A DNA stretch of 64,000 nucleotides from Citrobacter koseri ATCC BAA-895 (GTDB lineage: Bacteria > Pseudomonadota > Gammaproteobacteria > Enterobacterales > Enterobacteriaceae): assembly GCF_000018045.1 (NCBI RefSeq), contig NC_009792.1, positions 1,302,001 to 1,366,000 of the forward strand, in the 5' to 3' direction. The notes beneath the pieces are model-generated. The model made no database searches, was not told the origin of the DNA, and saw only the letters and a list, made by a program, of their open reading frames with translations. Below, one piece after another: positions 28,031 through 37,867 of the stretch. Within the stretch, counting starts at the first letter, position 1; the number at the start of each line of letters is the position of its first letter. The translations under genes and the position numbers were made by a program.

Positions 28031-30022
28031 TCAGCGCATCTTTTTATTCAGATAACGTTTGTACCAGCGTTCAAAAGCGGCGGCGGGCATGGGTTTGGCA
28101 AACAGGAACCCCTGGCGCTCGTTGACGCCATTCTTGGTTAAAAACGCATCTTCTTTTGCGCTTTCGACGCCTTCCGCAATCACCTGTAGATTTAACGCCT
28201 GCGCTACGGCGACGATCGCGCGTACTAACGATTGCGAAACCGACCGCTTATGAATGTCTCTGACAAACGTCTGATCCAGCTTGACCGCATCAATGGGGAA
28301 GCGGGCAAGCTGAGAAAGCGACGAGTAGCCGGTGCCAAAATCGTCCAGATGTATCTGCGCGCCAAGCTGGCTGAATTGCTGGATGACGGTCAGCGCCAGC
28401 TCTTCGTTTTCAATCAAACAGCTTTCTGTCAGTTCGACATCAATCGGGCAATATTCGAAGTTCAGTTCATGAAGCACCTGCTTCAGGTCGGTAAAAATAG
28501 TTTGATCCGCGAGCTGGCGGGCGGATACATTCACCGCGACGCGCAGGTTGATGCCTTTGCTGCGCCATTTGGCGACCTGCCGTACAACATCCATCATCAC
28601 CCATCGCCCCAGCGGGACAATCAGCCCAGACTCTTCGGCGTAGGAGATAAACTCCAGCGGGGGAATTAACCCGCGTTCCGGTGATTGCCAGCGCACCAGC
28701 GCTTCGAGGCTGCGGACTTCGCCGCGCCAGGTCATCTTCGGCTGGTAGTGGATCAGGAGCTGATCGTTTTCCAGCGCTTTGCGCAGATTGGTGTCCAGCC
28801 AAAGATACTCAAAGACGCGCTGGTTCATCTCGGGAGAGAACACGCAAAACTGTCCACGTCCGCCTTCTTTCGCGGTGTACATTGCGGTATCCGCATTACG
28901 AATCACGCTTTCACTGTCATGCCCGTGCTGTGGCGCAAGGGCGATACCGATAGAACAGCCGGTATACACCTCGATAAGGCCAATGCGAAAGGGTTGACGT
29001 AAGCGTGTGAGAATTCGCGATGCCATGGCCTCCAGCGACCCTTGCGAAGTCTGCGTGGCGAGAACGATAAACTCATCGCCGCCGAGGCGGGCCAGCAGTT
29101 GATTCTCCTCAAGGCAACTCAGGATCGCCAGCGAGACGGCCTGTAACAGCTGGTCTCCAAACATATGCCCGTAGGCGTCGTTCACCCTTTTGAAGTTGTC
29201 CAGGTCCAGATAGACGATACCAACCTGATTGTCGCCCGCGTTTTCAATGGCATCGTTAATCAGCTCATGAATGGCATTCCGGTTAGGCAGCCCGGTGATT
29301 GTGTCCGTATTCGCCAGTACGCGTAAACGCTCCTGCGTACGCCGCTCCTCGGTAATGTCGGTGCCTGAACAGATTAAAAAGATTTCGTTCTTACCGCTGC
29401 CGCTATGGACAAATTTATTCCGAAACAGAAACAGGCGCTGGCCTTTGCGGGTCTTTACCCAGCGTTCGATCTCATAAGAGTTGCCGTTGCGGAAAAAACC
29501 GCTGATGTTGCGCCTGGAGGCCGCGGCTTCGCGCCGGCTCATAAATAATTTGAAGACGCTTTGCCCAATGACGTCATGCTCTTTTAACCCGGTGTATTCT
29601 TCGCAAAGACGGTTAAAACGCTGGATATTCCCGCGGCTGTCAAGGATTACGATCGCTGAGTTGGCCTCTGATACCACCTGCTCGGCAAAGGAGAGTCCCA
29701 GAACGGCCTCCTGCGTATCTGAGGGCGCATCATGCCAGACCGATACGTTTCCTGCCCATTCGCGCTTGTTGATTTTTCGCCCGACAAGTTGCACGGGAAC
29801 GGCATTATGTTCACCGGGAAGGGTGAGTAACAGGCTTGACGTGATGACGGTCATCTCCCGGATGCGGTCAGCCTGCTCGGAAGATAATGCAACGGTCTGG
29901 TCAGCGTCGGCAGCCTCAGTCGCGGATAAACGCAGGGTGTCGCAGTCATCCGATAAACGCCAGTAAGGGCTATGGGTTCCCAAATCGCTAAACAATGAAA
30001 CAGGCTCCAGAACGTCTTTCAT
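28031..30022 (-). CDS. pdeR: Cyclic-di-GMP phosphodiesterase PdeR (Gmr/YciR)
   Basis: A PAS-GGDEF-EAL protein. The PAS part lies near EANSAIVILDSRGNIQRFNRLCEEYTG. The GGDEF motif RLGGDEFIVLA is intact, and the EAL motif is in SLEALVRWQ with DDFGTGYSSLSQL later. In E. coli it acts as a trigger enzyme with DgcM and MlrA in curli control. Start choice is uncertain: 30022 gives 663 residues, close to the family length, while ATGs at 30034 and 30106 are alternatives. Confidence 0.93.
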   Translation of the reverse strand: MKDVLEPVSLFSDLGTHSPYWRLSDDCDTLRLSATEAADADQTVALSSEQADRIREMTVITSSLLLTLPGEHNAVPVQLVGRKINKREWAGNVSVWHDAPSDTQEAVLGLSFAEQVVSEANSAIVILDSRGNIQRFNRLCEEYTGLKEHDVIGQSVFKLFMSRREAAASRRNISGFFRNGNSYEIERWVKTRKGQRLFLFRNKFVHSGSGKNEIFLICSGTDITEERRTQERLRVLANTDTITGLPNRNAIHELINDAIENAGDNQVGIVYLDLDNFKRVNDAYGHMFGDQLLQAVSLAILSCLEENQLLARLGGDEFIVLATQTSQGSLEAMASRILTRLRQPFRIGLIEVYTGCSIGIALAPQHGHDSESVIRNADTAMYTAKEGGRGQFCVFSPEMNQRVFEYLWLDTNLRKALENDQLLIHYQPKMTWRGEVRSLEALVRWQSPERGLIPPLEFISYAEESGLIVPLGRWVMMDVVRQVAKWRSKGINLRVAVNVSARQLADQTIFTDLKQVLHELNFEYCPIDVELTESCLIENEELALTVIQQFSQLGAQIHLDDFGTGYSSLSQLARFPIDAVKLDQTFVRDIHKRSVSQSLVRAIVAVAQALNLQVIAEGVESAKEDAFLTKNGVNERQGFLFAKPMPAAAFERWYKRYLNKKMR

Positions 30023-30222
30023 GATGCTTACCATCCCGTTTAAAGCGCATACAGCCTCAGGAGAAAGGTTAGCCATGATTCGTACGAGGTAATTATGGCT
30101 GAACATATTGTTTTACTTATGTATTTATATGTAATCCAGATTCAGAAAAAAGCATAGCGAGCGGATAAAAATAATTCTGAACGGATGAGTGAAGTGTAGC
30201 GTGAGGTGGGTGGAGCGGGCAG

Positions 30223-30256
30223 AAAAAAAACGGCCTTTCCGGTTAAAGAAAGGCCG
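30223..30256 (-). terminator. rnb terminator
   Basis: On the minus strand CGGCCTTT pairs with AAAGGCCG and is followed by eight T's (the A-run at 30223-30230). It lies directly after rnb. Confidence 0.93.
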
Positions 30257-30270
30257 CTACATCAAAAACG

Positions 30271-32205
30271 TCAGGCGACAGGCCGGGCGATAATGCTACG
30301 GGTTTCCATGCGAACTTCCGCGATCGTTACATCGATCACATTCGTCACTTTGTATACCGTTTCACCTTTGATCTGCACGGTGCCGCTTTCCTGGCTGCAA
30401 ACCAGCTCGTCACGTACGGCATGCAGGAACGGCGCCGGGATAAAGGCCATTGCGCCATTATCGACCAGGCGAACGCGCATCCCGCCGCGGCTGATATCAA
30501 CGATTTCCGCCGCAAAGCGTGTTTCTGTACCAGCTTTATCATTCAGGAAACGCGCATATAACCAGTCTCCGACGTCACGTTCCGCCATACGGTTCAGGCG
30601 GCGGCGTTCAGCCATCTGCTGCGTTGTCTCTTCCTGCGGACGCGCGATGGTTTCGCCTTTGATGACGGCTTTCAGCAGGCGGTGGTTAATCATGTCGCCG
30701 TATTTACGAATCGGAGAGGTCCAGGTCGCATACGCTTCCAGACCCAGTCCGAAGTGAGGGCCCGGTTCGGTGCTGATCTCTGCGAATGACTGGAAGCGAC
30801 GAATACGGCTGTCCAGGAAACCGGACGGTTGGGCATCCAGCTCGCGGCGCAGTTTGCAGAAGCCTTCCAGTGTTAATACGTCTCCTGTGTCAACGTGCAG
30901 GCCATGCGTTTTCAACAACGCTGCCAGCGCGTCGGCGTTGGCCGGGTCAAAGCCCATATGAACGTTGTAAATACCAAAGCCCAGTTTGTCGCGCAGCACG
31001 CGGGCGGCGCAAATGTTCGCCGCGATCATGGACTCTTCCACAATGCGGTTCGCAATGCGGCGAGGTTCCGCGACGATATCCAGCACTTCGCCTTTCTCTC
31101 CAAGAATAAAGCGATAGTCCGGGCGATCTTTGAACACCAGCGCATGGTTGTGACGCCATTCGCCACGGCTCAGGCAAATGCGCTGGAGCAGGCGGATCTG
31201 TTGGGCGATAGCGTCACTTTCAGGCTGCCAGCTGCCGGTATTTTCCAGCCAGTCGGAGACATTGTCGTAGGCCAGTTTGGCTTTCGACTTGATCGTGGCC
31301 GCAAAGAAGGTGATGTCATCTTCAATAGTGCCGTCGGCGGCAATGGTCATGCGGCAGGCCAGTGCCGGACGAACTTCCTGCGCGCGCAGGGAACAGAGGT
31401 CGTCAGACAGTTCGCGCGGCAACATCGGGATGTTGAAGCCCGGCAGATAGTTGGTAAACGCCCGGATTTTTGCGATGTTATCCAGCTTGCTGCCTTCCGC
31501 AATCCACGCGGTCGGGTCAGCAATCGCAACCGTCAGTTGCAGCTTACCTTCGCCCAACTCTTGCGCATAAAGGGCGTCATCCATGTCTTCGGTGCTGGCG
31601 CTGTCGATAGTGACAAAATCCAGCTCGGTCAGATCCTGGCGTACCAGACCTTCATCAAGCATTTCTGTCGCCGCGCCGTTCGGCGCTTCTTTTTCGAGAT
31701 TATGGCGAGCCAGCGTGACCCACCACGGTACGAAGTGGTCGTCGGCGAAGGTGATAAACTGGGTTAACTCGGCGTAGAAAGAGCGGTCGCCTTTCAGCGG
31801 ATGACGGCGCATTTCAGCAACGGCCCAGTCACCCTCTTTAAATTCGTGTTCCACGCCACGGGCGGCACGGCATGGGATAGCGTCTTTCAGCAACGGATGA
31901 TCCGGTACGATGGACAGACGATCGTTTTTACCCTGGATTTTGCCCACGAAGCGGGTCAGGAACGGCTCGATCAGTTCTTCTGGCTCGGCGGACTCGCGTT
32001 CTTTTTCCGTATGGATCACCGCGACAATGCGGTCGCCGTGCATGACTTTTTTCATCTGCGGCGGCGGGATGAAATAACTTTTTTGTGCATCGACTTCCAG
32101 GAAGCCAAAGCCTTTTTCCGTGGCTTTTACCACCCCTTCAGCACGCGGCGTCTGGGAATGTAGTTGCTGTTTAAGCTGCGCTAGCAGCGGGTTGTCCTGA
32201 AACAT
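30271..32205 (-). CDS. rnb: Exoribonuclease II
   Basis: A processive 3'-5' exoribonuclease of 644 residues, the normal length. The order is two cold-shock domains (the first with [17 protein letters not shown]), the RNB catalytic domain with metal-binding aspartates in [14 protein letters not shown] and [18 protein letters not shown], and a C-terminal S1 domain. It degrades mRNA, trims tRNA precursors and can protect poly(A)-stripped hairpins. Confidence 0.98.
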
Positions 32206-32293
32206 AATTGTCTATTTTCGTGGCCAAAAGAGCGGCTGACAGTTTTACGCGATTCTGCCTGGCGCAGCAAGCGCTCTTTCAGTAAAGGCGCGG

Positions 32294-33451
32294 TTAATGT
32301 GTTTCGCCCAACGCGATTTTTAAACGGTTCAACCAACCGCACAATCCGCACCAGCCCAGCAAGTTGACGGCCTGTTCCAGTGACGCCCCCTGTTCGAGTA
32401 ACGGCGTGAATTGCGCAGCGCTAAAACGATCGGGCGCCCTGGTCAGCCATTGTATCGCTTGCGTGACAGGACGCTCAACCGGATGTTGGCTTTCCCAGTG
32501 CTGTATCTCCCGTTCACCCCGGCGGAACACCGAAATGGTCTCTGCCCATTCGCTCGCGTGGCGCGACTGTTCATTAAAACAGGCGACGCTGCCATTGATG
32601 CGCGACGTGAGCAGCGTGGCGAGCGAGAGCGACGCCGGTGGCGCATCCGTACGCAGGGCGCTGGTGAGCAGTGTGCCAAACAAAGAAAGCAGGGCGGGTT
32701 CGTGAACCAGGACTGGCGCGAGCGTCAGCAGTTCTGCAACCGGCTGATGGTGAGACAGGCACTCCAGCTGTTCGGCGCTGGCGTAACGTATTTCCACGCC
32801 TTCCTGAGCCGGGTGCCATTGCGCGTCCTTTTCCTGGAAAAGCTGCGCATCGGCGAATTGCTGTATATCCAGACCCGGCACCCAGCGAACGGGGTGTCCA
32901 TGATAAGCCTGAAATATCGCCACGACGCGCGCCTGAAAACCCACAAAACCAATAATCTGGTTTATCAGAATGATGTCGCAGGTCGTCAGACCCACATCGT
33001 CAAGATGCTGGCGGTCGCGGGCATTAATGACCGCAGGGGAACTGGCCAGTTGACGCGCGTATTGCGTGATTTGCGCCAGTCGGTGGTTACTCTCCCGGGA
33101 AGAGTCCGGGCCGGGAAGCGGGGTCAGTCGCGCGGCGTAATGGTTACAGAGCCGCTGTACGCCATAGACCTGGGCAACGGTCAATGCGGTACTCATCCGT
33201 TCATAGGCGCTGAACGTGTGGAGACGATTCTGTGTGACGCGCTCGGGAAAGAGGCGTTGAGCAAGTTGACGGGCAGGGTGCAACCAGGACTGAAAGGGTA
33301 AAAGCACGTCTTCGGCGATCGCTAAATCCAGCAGAAAACTGTCTTCGACGTTCGCGGCTTCCGGCACCAGCGGGAGAACCTCTTGCGGATAAGTGCTGGA
33401 CTGAGTTTCATGATACCAGTGGCTTTTGCCTTCAATTCGGCGTTGTTCCAT
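32294..33451 (-). CDS. yciW: Putative peroxidase-related oxidoreductase YciW
   Basis: A 385-residue cytoplasmic protein similar to E. coli YciW, which carries a carboxymuconolactone-decarboxylase/AhpD-like fold. No classical CxxC is conspicuous. E. coli work links yciW to cysteine metabolism, but the reaction is unproved. I start at MEQRRIEGKSHWYHE, matching the family; 12 further codons upstream are open. It lies between rnb and fabI on the same strand. Confidence 0.88.
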   Translation of the reverse strand: MEQRRIEGKSHWYHETQSSTYPQEVLPLVPEAANVEDSFLLDLAIAEDVLLPFQSWLHPARQLAQRLFPERVTQNRLHTFSAYERMSTALTVAQVYGVQRLCNHYAARLTPLPGPDSSRESNHRLAQITQYARQLASSPAVINARDRQHLDDVGLTTCDIILINQIIGFVGFQARVVAIFQAYHGHPVRWVPGLDIQQFADAQLFQEKDAQWHPAQEGVEIRYASAEQLECLSHHQPVAELLTLAPVLVHEPALLSLFGTLLTSALRTDAPPASLSLATLLTSRINGSVACFNEQSRHASEWAETISVFRRGEREIQHWESQHPVERPVTQAIQWLTRAPDRFSAAQFTPLLEQGASLEQAVNLLGWCGLCGWLNRLKIALGETH

Positions 33452-33656
33452 GGGCGTTCCTTGGTCTAAAAGTGGCGACCCGGACACGTCGTCGTCGAAT
33501 CACGCCGGATCGTTTTCGCTGCATTATCCTGGCGTAAGCAAGAGAGGGGATAAAAGATTGTTAGGTGATAATAAATATCAGAATGATATATACCGCGATG
33601 CGACAGCGCGCGAAGAATGGAAGGGGGTGAAAGGCGTCATCAGAGAAGGGAATAAT

Positions 33657-33675
33657 GGGCGACGCTGCGCCGCCC
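33657..33675 (-). terminator. fabI terminator hairpin
   Basis: On the minus strand GGGCGGC and GTCGCCC arms follow the fabI stop closely, then ATTATT. The T-run is short, so termination may be partial. Confidence 0.6.
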
Positions 33676-33694
33676 ATTGCGGGAAGTGAAACGA

Positions 33695-34483
33695 TTATTT
33701 CAGTTCCAGTTCGTTCATGGCTGCGATGCTGAAACCGCCGTCGACGTGAACGACTTCACCGGAGATACCGGCAGACAGATCGGAGCACAGGAAGGCGGCA
33801 GAGTTGCCCACATCTTCAATGGTAACGGTGCGGCGAATCGGCGTAACCGCTTCGCAATGCGACAGCATTTTACGGAAATCTTTGATGCCGGACGCGGCCA
33901 GAGTACGGATCGGACCTGCGGAGATTGCGTTAACACGAACGCCTTCCGGGCCCATCGCGTTAGCCATGTAACGCACGTTTGCTTCCAGAGACGCTTTTGC
34001 CAGACCCATGACGTTGTAGTTCGGGATTGCGCGCTCAGCACCCAGATAAGACAGGGTCAGCAGGGCGGAACCCGGATTCAGCATGGTACGGCAAGCTTTT
34101 GCCATCGCCACAAAGCTGTAAGAGCTGATGTCGTGCGCGATTTTAAAGCCTTCACGGGTAACGGCATTCACATAGTCGCCATCCAGCTGATCGCCAGGCG
34201 CGAAGCCGATAGAGTGAACGAAACCGTCGAATTTCGGCCAGACTTTACCCAGCTCGGCAAACATAGCGTCGATGCTGGCATCTTCAGCCACATCACACTG
34301 CAACACGATGCTGGAATCCAGTTGAGCGGCAAACTCTTCCACGCGGCCTTTCAGTTTGTCGTTCTGGTAGGTGAACGCCAGTTCAGCTCCTTCGCGGCGC
34401 ATCGCCTGAGCGATACCGTAGGCGATGGACAATTTGCTGGCAACACCCGTTACCAGAATGCGCTTACCGGAAAGAAAACCCAT
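33695..34483 (-). CDS. fabI: Enoyl-[acyl-carrier-protein] reductase (NADH)
   Basis: The last reduction of each fatty-acid elongation cycle, and the target of triclosan. It is 262 residues from MGFLSGKRILVTG. The catalytic Tyr and Lys lie in NYNVMGLAKASLEANVRY, and the nucleotide site in VTGVASKLSIAYGIA. It differs from E. coli FabI at very few positions. An in-frame ATG seven codons upstream is not the family start. Confidence 0.98.
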   Translation of the reverse strand: MGFLSGKRILVTGVASKLSIAYGIAQAMRREGAELAFTYQNDKLKGRVEEFAAQLDSSIVLQCDVAEDASIDAMFAELGKVWPKFDGFVHSIGFAPGDQLDGDYVNAVTREGFKIAHDISSYSFVAMAKACRTMLNPGSALLTLSYLGAERAIPNYNVMGLAKASLEANVRYMANAMGPEGVRVNAISAGPIRTLAASGIKDFRKMLSHCEAVTPIRRTVTIEDVGNSAAFLCSDLSAGISGEVVHVDGGFSIAAMNELELK

Positions 34484-34790
34484 AGCTTTAATCCTTATAG
34501 TCATTACTTATTTTTTGCTTTTAATATCAATAAATTAAAAGCAACATTTCAAAGTTATTCGAAATTAGCTCGAAATTATATCCCACTCACAGCCCTTTGT
34601 GTCACGATATTTTTCCGTCATTTCCCGTGACTTAGCTCCGGGGCGGCGCAGGACGAGCCTGTTCACTTTCGATATTTTCCTGCATCCGTCCAGTATATCA
34701 CCCGCTATCAGGTTCGCCTCATCCAACCAGCACGAGCGGGCGACGCGCTGCGAATATAAGGGATAAATACATTTGGACGAATCATAATGG
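34484..34790. other. fabI upstream region
   Basis: About 300 bases divergent between fabI and the tRNA region. The first 100 bases next to fabI are AT-rich and likely hold its promoter. The rest (34620-34760) is GC-richer with no ORF, repeat or structure I can support. Confidence 0.5.
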
Positions 34791-34819
34791 TTGCATGACT
34801 AATTCTACTTATGTATTAT
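34791..34819 (+). promoter_or_regulatory. Possible promoter for the tRNA-like/tRNA-Thr pair
   Basis: TTGCAT at 34791 and TATTAT at 34814 are 17 bases apart, followed by a GC-rich stretch. The -10 matches well, the -35 poorly. It is about 60 bases ahead of the tRNA-like sequence. Confidence 0.4.
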
Positions 34820-34875
34820 TCGCAGCCGGTTCGTTATGACGCGTAAGTGCGTGATAACTCACAAGAACCGTCAAA

Positions 34876-34959
34876 CCGCCATTAGCTCATCTGGAAGAGC
34901 GAACGACATTTGTTGTGGGTGTTGTAGGGAACGGGGTTCGAGGCCTCGATGGCGGCCCA
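34876..34959 (+). pseudogene. tRNA-like sequence with defective anticodon arm
   Basis: This 84-base element has a perfect 7-bp acceptor stem (CCGCCAT / ATGGCGG), TA at positions 8-9, a D-arm (GCTC/GAGC, 34885-34900), a T-arm (CGGGG, loop TTCGAGG, CCTCG) and an encoded CCA (34957-34959). The anticodon arm cannot be folded normally. That region contains a 9-base near-perfect tandem duplication, TGTTGTGGG (34911-34919) then TGTTGTAGG (34920-34928). Without one copy the length would be 75 bases. It ends one base before tRNA-Thr and was probably co-transcribed with it. It is either a decayed tRNA or an unusual tRNA mimic. Confidence 0.7.
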
Positions 34960-34960
34960 G

Positions 34961-35036
<76 letters not shown>

Positions 35037-35147
35037 TTTCAAACGTTTCCCCAGTGTTTTCTGACTTCACAAAAGCCCGCGTATCGCCGTTTCTTCTCTC
35101 CCGTCAAAACCGCGCTTCAACGGGAAAGAAGAGTCTGAACTTACGGT

Positions 35148-35981
35148 TTACCTGCCAGTCGAGACCTTTTCGAATCGATAAAACAGGTTCGGCTCACTCA
35201 TAATATAAATGTTGCCAGCCTTATCCATCGACACGCCTTCAGGTTGCGGGATATCTTCCTCAAGACCATTTTCGCCCTGCGTTAATGACATCCGGCGCAG
35301 CACATTGCCGTTCAGGTCTATCTCTGTCAGGCTGCGTGACTCATCAGATAAGATCAGCAGATGTTCACCGTGGATGTGAAGGGCGGAGATATCGTCTACG
35401 TCCAGATTTTTAATCAGATCATCCAGTGGGACGATCTCAGAAAAATGAGTAAGGCCGCCGTCGCTTTGGGTTCGGTACAGCATGACCGGTTTACGTTCTT
35501 TGGCGAAATAGAGTTCATTTCGTCCGGCCATCCAGGCAATGCCTTCGATTCCCCGATTGCGCGCGTTCTCAAACAGGTCTGTTTCTATTTTTCTCACTGA
35601 CCTGATGTCCAGATCCTGGCTGAGCTGGTAAACATACATCGCGGAGTCTGCTTCATCGACCAGTAAGTATGTCCCGTTACCCGCGTATTCGATTGATTCA
35701 GCATCTTTAATCCGATCTGCGATGCTTTTTCTGGCGAGTATTTCTCCATTTTTAGACAGTTTGAGGATGGTGGCGGGTCTGTTGAGGGTGGCGACAAAAA
35801 CATCTTCTTCGGGCACGTAGCTCAGGGAGGATAAATTGTCGATCCCGGACAACGGTTTTTTGAAGTCCAGGGTGTAGCCGAATGCCGGTTCAGTCTGGTT
35901 GTCAGCGCGAGTGAATGCGAAAGCGGACGCCAGTAGTACAGCCAGCGCCAGACACAGGATCAGCCAGGAATATTTTCTCAT
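35148..35981 (-). CDS. YjiK-like SdiA-regulated family protein
   Basis: A 277-residue exported protein with an N-terminal hydrophobic signal or anchor (YSWLILCLALAVLLASAFAF), followed by repeated beta-rich blades such as GIDNLSSLSYVPEEDVFVATL and NRGIEGIAWMAGRNELYFAKE. This is the pattern of the SdiA-regulated (YjiK) beta-propeller family; function is unknown. The ATG has AGGAGCGCCC upstream. It lies 85 bases after sapF on the same strand and next to the tRNA pair. Its start overlaps the stop of a 24-codon ORF, suggesting coupled translation. Confidence 0.8.
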   Translation of the reverse strand: MRKYSWLILCLALAVLLASAFAFTRADNQTEPAFGYTLDFKKPLSGIDNLSSLSYVPEEDVFVATLNRPATILKLSKNGEILARKSIADRIKDAESIEYAGNGTYLLVDEADSAMYVYQLSQDLDIRSVRKIETDLFENARNRGIEGIAWMAGRNELYFAKERKPVMLYRTQSDGGLTHFSEIVPLDDLIKNLDVDDISALHIHGEHLLILSDESRSLTEIDLNGNVLRRMSLTQGENGLEEDIPQPEGVSMDKAGNIYIMSEPNLFYRFEKVSTGR

Positions 35982-36052
35982 GGGCGCTCCTGCATTCGGG
36001 GCGCGTGGTGGATGACCAAATGGCCGCTAATTGATTCAGACAACAACATCAT
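35978..36052 (-). CDS. Possible 24-codon leader ORF ahead of the YjiK-like gene
   Basis: Begins MMLLSESISGHL and ends PRMQERP. An AAGGAG site lies five bases before its first ATG, and its TGA overlaps the YjiK-like ATG as ATGA. It sits between sapF and the YjiK-like gene. No family is recognised; it may serve only for translational coupling or regulation. Confidence 0.45.
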   Translation of the reverse strand: MMLLSESISGHLVIHHAPRMQERP

Positions 36053-36066
36053 AACTCTCCTTCAGG

Positions 36067-36873
36067 CTAGCGATCTTTTCGCCAGGCGTCGGCGGTGAGG
36101 GCTTCGCCGAAGTGTCCGGCGATCAAACGGCGGGTGAGTTCATGTAACGGAGAGGCGAGAACATCAGCAGTGCTGCCGCGTTCGACCACTTCGCCCTGGT
36201 GCATGACCAGCACCTGATCGCTGATGTGTTTCATCATCCCCAGATGCTGAGTGACGTAGATATACGAAATCCCCTGTTTTTCCTGGAGTTCCAGCATCAG
36301 GTTGATGAGCTGCGAGCGCATCGACATATCGAGCGAAGCCAGCGCTTCGTCGGCGATGATCACCTTCGGGCGTAAAATCAGGGCGCGGGCTAATCCCAGA
36401 CGCTGTTTCTGCCCTGGCGCCAGCATGTGCGGATAATAGCTGACGTGGTCAGGGAGAAGGCCGACCATCCGCATGGTTTCAATAATCTGCTTACGTCGCT
36501 GCTCCGGTTCCAGATCGGTGTTCAACCGCAGCGGGAAATCCAGAATCTGCGAGATGCGCTGTCGCGGATTGAGTGACGTTGACGGGTCCTGAAAAATCAT
36601 GCGGATGCGCTGGCTGCGAAACGAGTAGTCGCCGTATTTCAGCGGATGATCGTCAATCAGCAGTTCACCGCTGGTCGGCGCGATCATTCCTGCCAGCATT
36701 TTCGCCAGCGTGGATTTGCCGGAGCCATTCTCGCCAATAATGGCGAGCGTCTGGCGTTCGCGTAAGGTGAAGCTGAGCGGCTTTACCGCCTCGACGGTCT
36801 GACGCCGGAACCATCCTGTACGGTAGCGGAAGGTTTTACTCAGGTTACGCACTTCGAGCAGGGTTTCCACCAT
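36067..36873 (-). CDS. sapF: Peptide/polyamine ABC transporter ATPase SapF
   Basis: A 268-residue ABC ATPase. Walker A is GENGSGKST, the signature-like region is LAPGQKQRLGLARAL, and Walker B is VIIADEALASLD. It pairs with SapD to drive the SapBC permease. In Salmonella the Sap system is linked to antimicrobial-peptide resistance, and in E. coli SapBCDF exports putrescine. It is the last gene of sapABCDF. Confidence 0.97.
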   Translation of the reverse strand: MVETLLEVRNLSKTFRYRTGWFRRQTVEAVKPLSFTLRERQTLAIIGENGSGKSTLAKMLAGMIAPTSGELLIDDHPLKYGDYSFRSQRIRMIFQDPSTSLNPRQRISQILDFPLRLNTDLEPEQRRKQIIETMRMVGLLPDHVSYYPHMLAPGQKQRLGLARALILRPKVIIADEALASLDMSMRSQLINLMLELQEKQGISYIYVTQHLGMMKHISDQVLVMHQGEVVERGSTADVLASPLHELTRRLIAGHFGEALTADAWRKDR

Positions 36874-36874
36874 G

Positions 36875-37867
36875 TCACTCTTTCTCCATATTCAGCGGAA
36901 AATGACAGGCGTAGAGATGATTCTTCGCCCCGGTCAGACGCGGGGTTTCAATGCATTCTCGTTGAGCATACGGGCAACGCGGCCCCAGACGACAACCTAT
37001 CGGTAATTGTTCCAGCAGCGGAATTGCCCCTGGCATAGTATTCAGGCGGCTTTTATGCGGCATGGCGCTGCCAAAATCCGGTATCGCGCGGATGAGCGCC
37101 TGAGTGTAAGGGTGGTGAGGCGTAGCCACCAGATCCTTACTGGGCGCAGTTTCAACCGTCTGCCCGCAATACAGAACGTTGATTTTGTCTGCCCACTGGC
37201 TGAGCATTTGCAGGTCATGGCTGATCAGCAAAATAGTGGTATTGCTGTTCTGGTTCAGGCGCGTCAGCAGGCGGAAAATCTGCGCCTGGGTGGTGGGTTC
37301 CATCGCGTTGGTCGGTTCGTCGGCAATCAGCAAGCGCGGTTGATTGGCGAGCGCAATGGCGATCATGACTTTCTGACATTCGCCATCCGTCAGCTCATAC
37401 GGAAAACTGCGCATCGCGTCTTTGTGATCTTTAATGCCGACCCGGTGCAACAGTTCAATGGCACGGCGTTTTCGCCAGCCAATACGCTGCCACCAGCGAC
37501 CTTTATAGGTCCAGGCGGGAATATTCTGCATCAGTTGACGGCCAATGCGCTCCGAAGGATCAAGGCACGACTGCGGTTCCTGAAAGATCATCGACACGTT
37601 ATGGCCGACCAGTTTGCGGCGCTCGCGTGCGGAAAGACGCAGCAGGTCGATATCGTCAAAGCGCATACGGTCGGCGGTGACGCGCCAGTTGTCTTTCGCC
37701 ACACCGCAAATGGCTTTCGCAATCAGGCTTTTCCCGGAGCCGGATTCGCCGACCAGTCCACGAATTTCCCCTTCATTTAACGTCATACTGACCCGATCTA
37801 CGGCTTTAACCCAGTCTTCGCCGGTTTTAAATTCAATGGTCAGGTTACGGATATCCAGTAACGGCAT
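36875..37867 (-). CDS. sapD: Peptide/polyamine ABC transporter ATPase SapD
   Basis: A 330-residue ABC ATPase of the DppD/OppD type. Walker A is GESGSGKSL, Walker B RLLIADEPTNAME, and a C-terminal oligopeptide-transporter extension has cysteines (LGPRCPYAQREC ... YACHF) typical of an Fe-S or structural motif. In E. coli SapD also supports Trk potassium uptake. The start MPLLDIRNL overlaps the sapC stop by one base (TAATG). The ORF's 50-codon upstream extension lies inside sapC. Confidence 0.97.
   Translation of the reverse strand: MPLLDIRNLTIEFKTGEDWVKAVDRVSMTLNEGEIRGLVGESGSGKSLIAKAICGVAKDNWRVTADRMRFDDIDLLRLSARERRKLVGHNVSMIFQEPQSCLDPSERIGRQLMQNIPAWTYKGRWWQRIGWRKRRAIELLHRVGIKDHKDAMRSFPYELTDGECQKVMIAIALANQPRLLIADEPTNAMEPTTQAQIFRLLTRLNQNSNTTILLISHDLQMLSQWADKINVLYCGQTVETAPSKDLVATPHHPYTQALIRAIPDFGSAMPHKSRLNTMPGAIPLLEQLPIGCRLGPRCPYAQRECIETPRLTGAKNHLYACHFPLNMEKE

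Noticed and set aside
30895..31767. 290-codon plus-strand ORF opposite rnb
   Set aside because: Antisense shadow of rnb; no ribosome site and random-looking composition.
33677..34630. 317-codon plus-strand ORF opposite fabI
   Set aside because: It lies antisense to the fully recognised fabI, has no family resemblance, and reflects the codon bias of the opposite strand.
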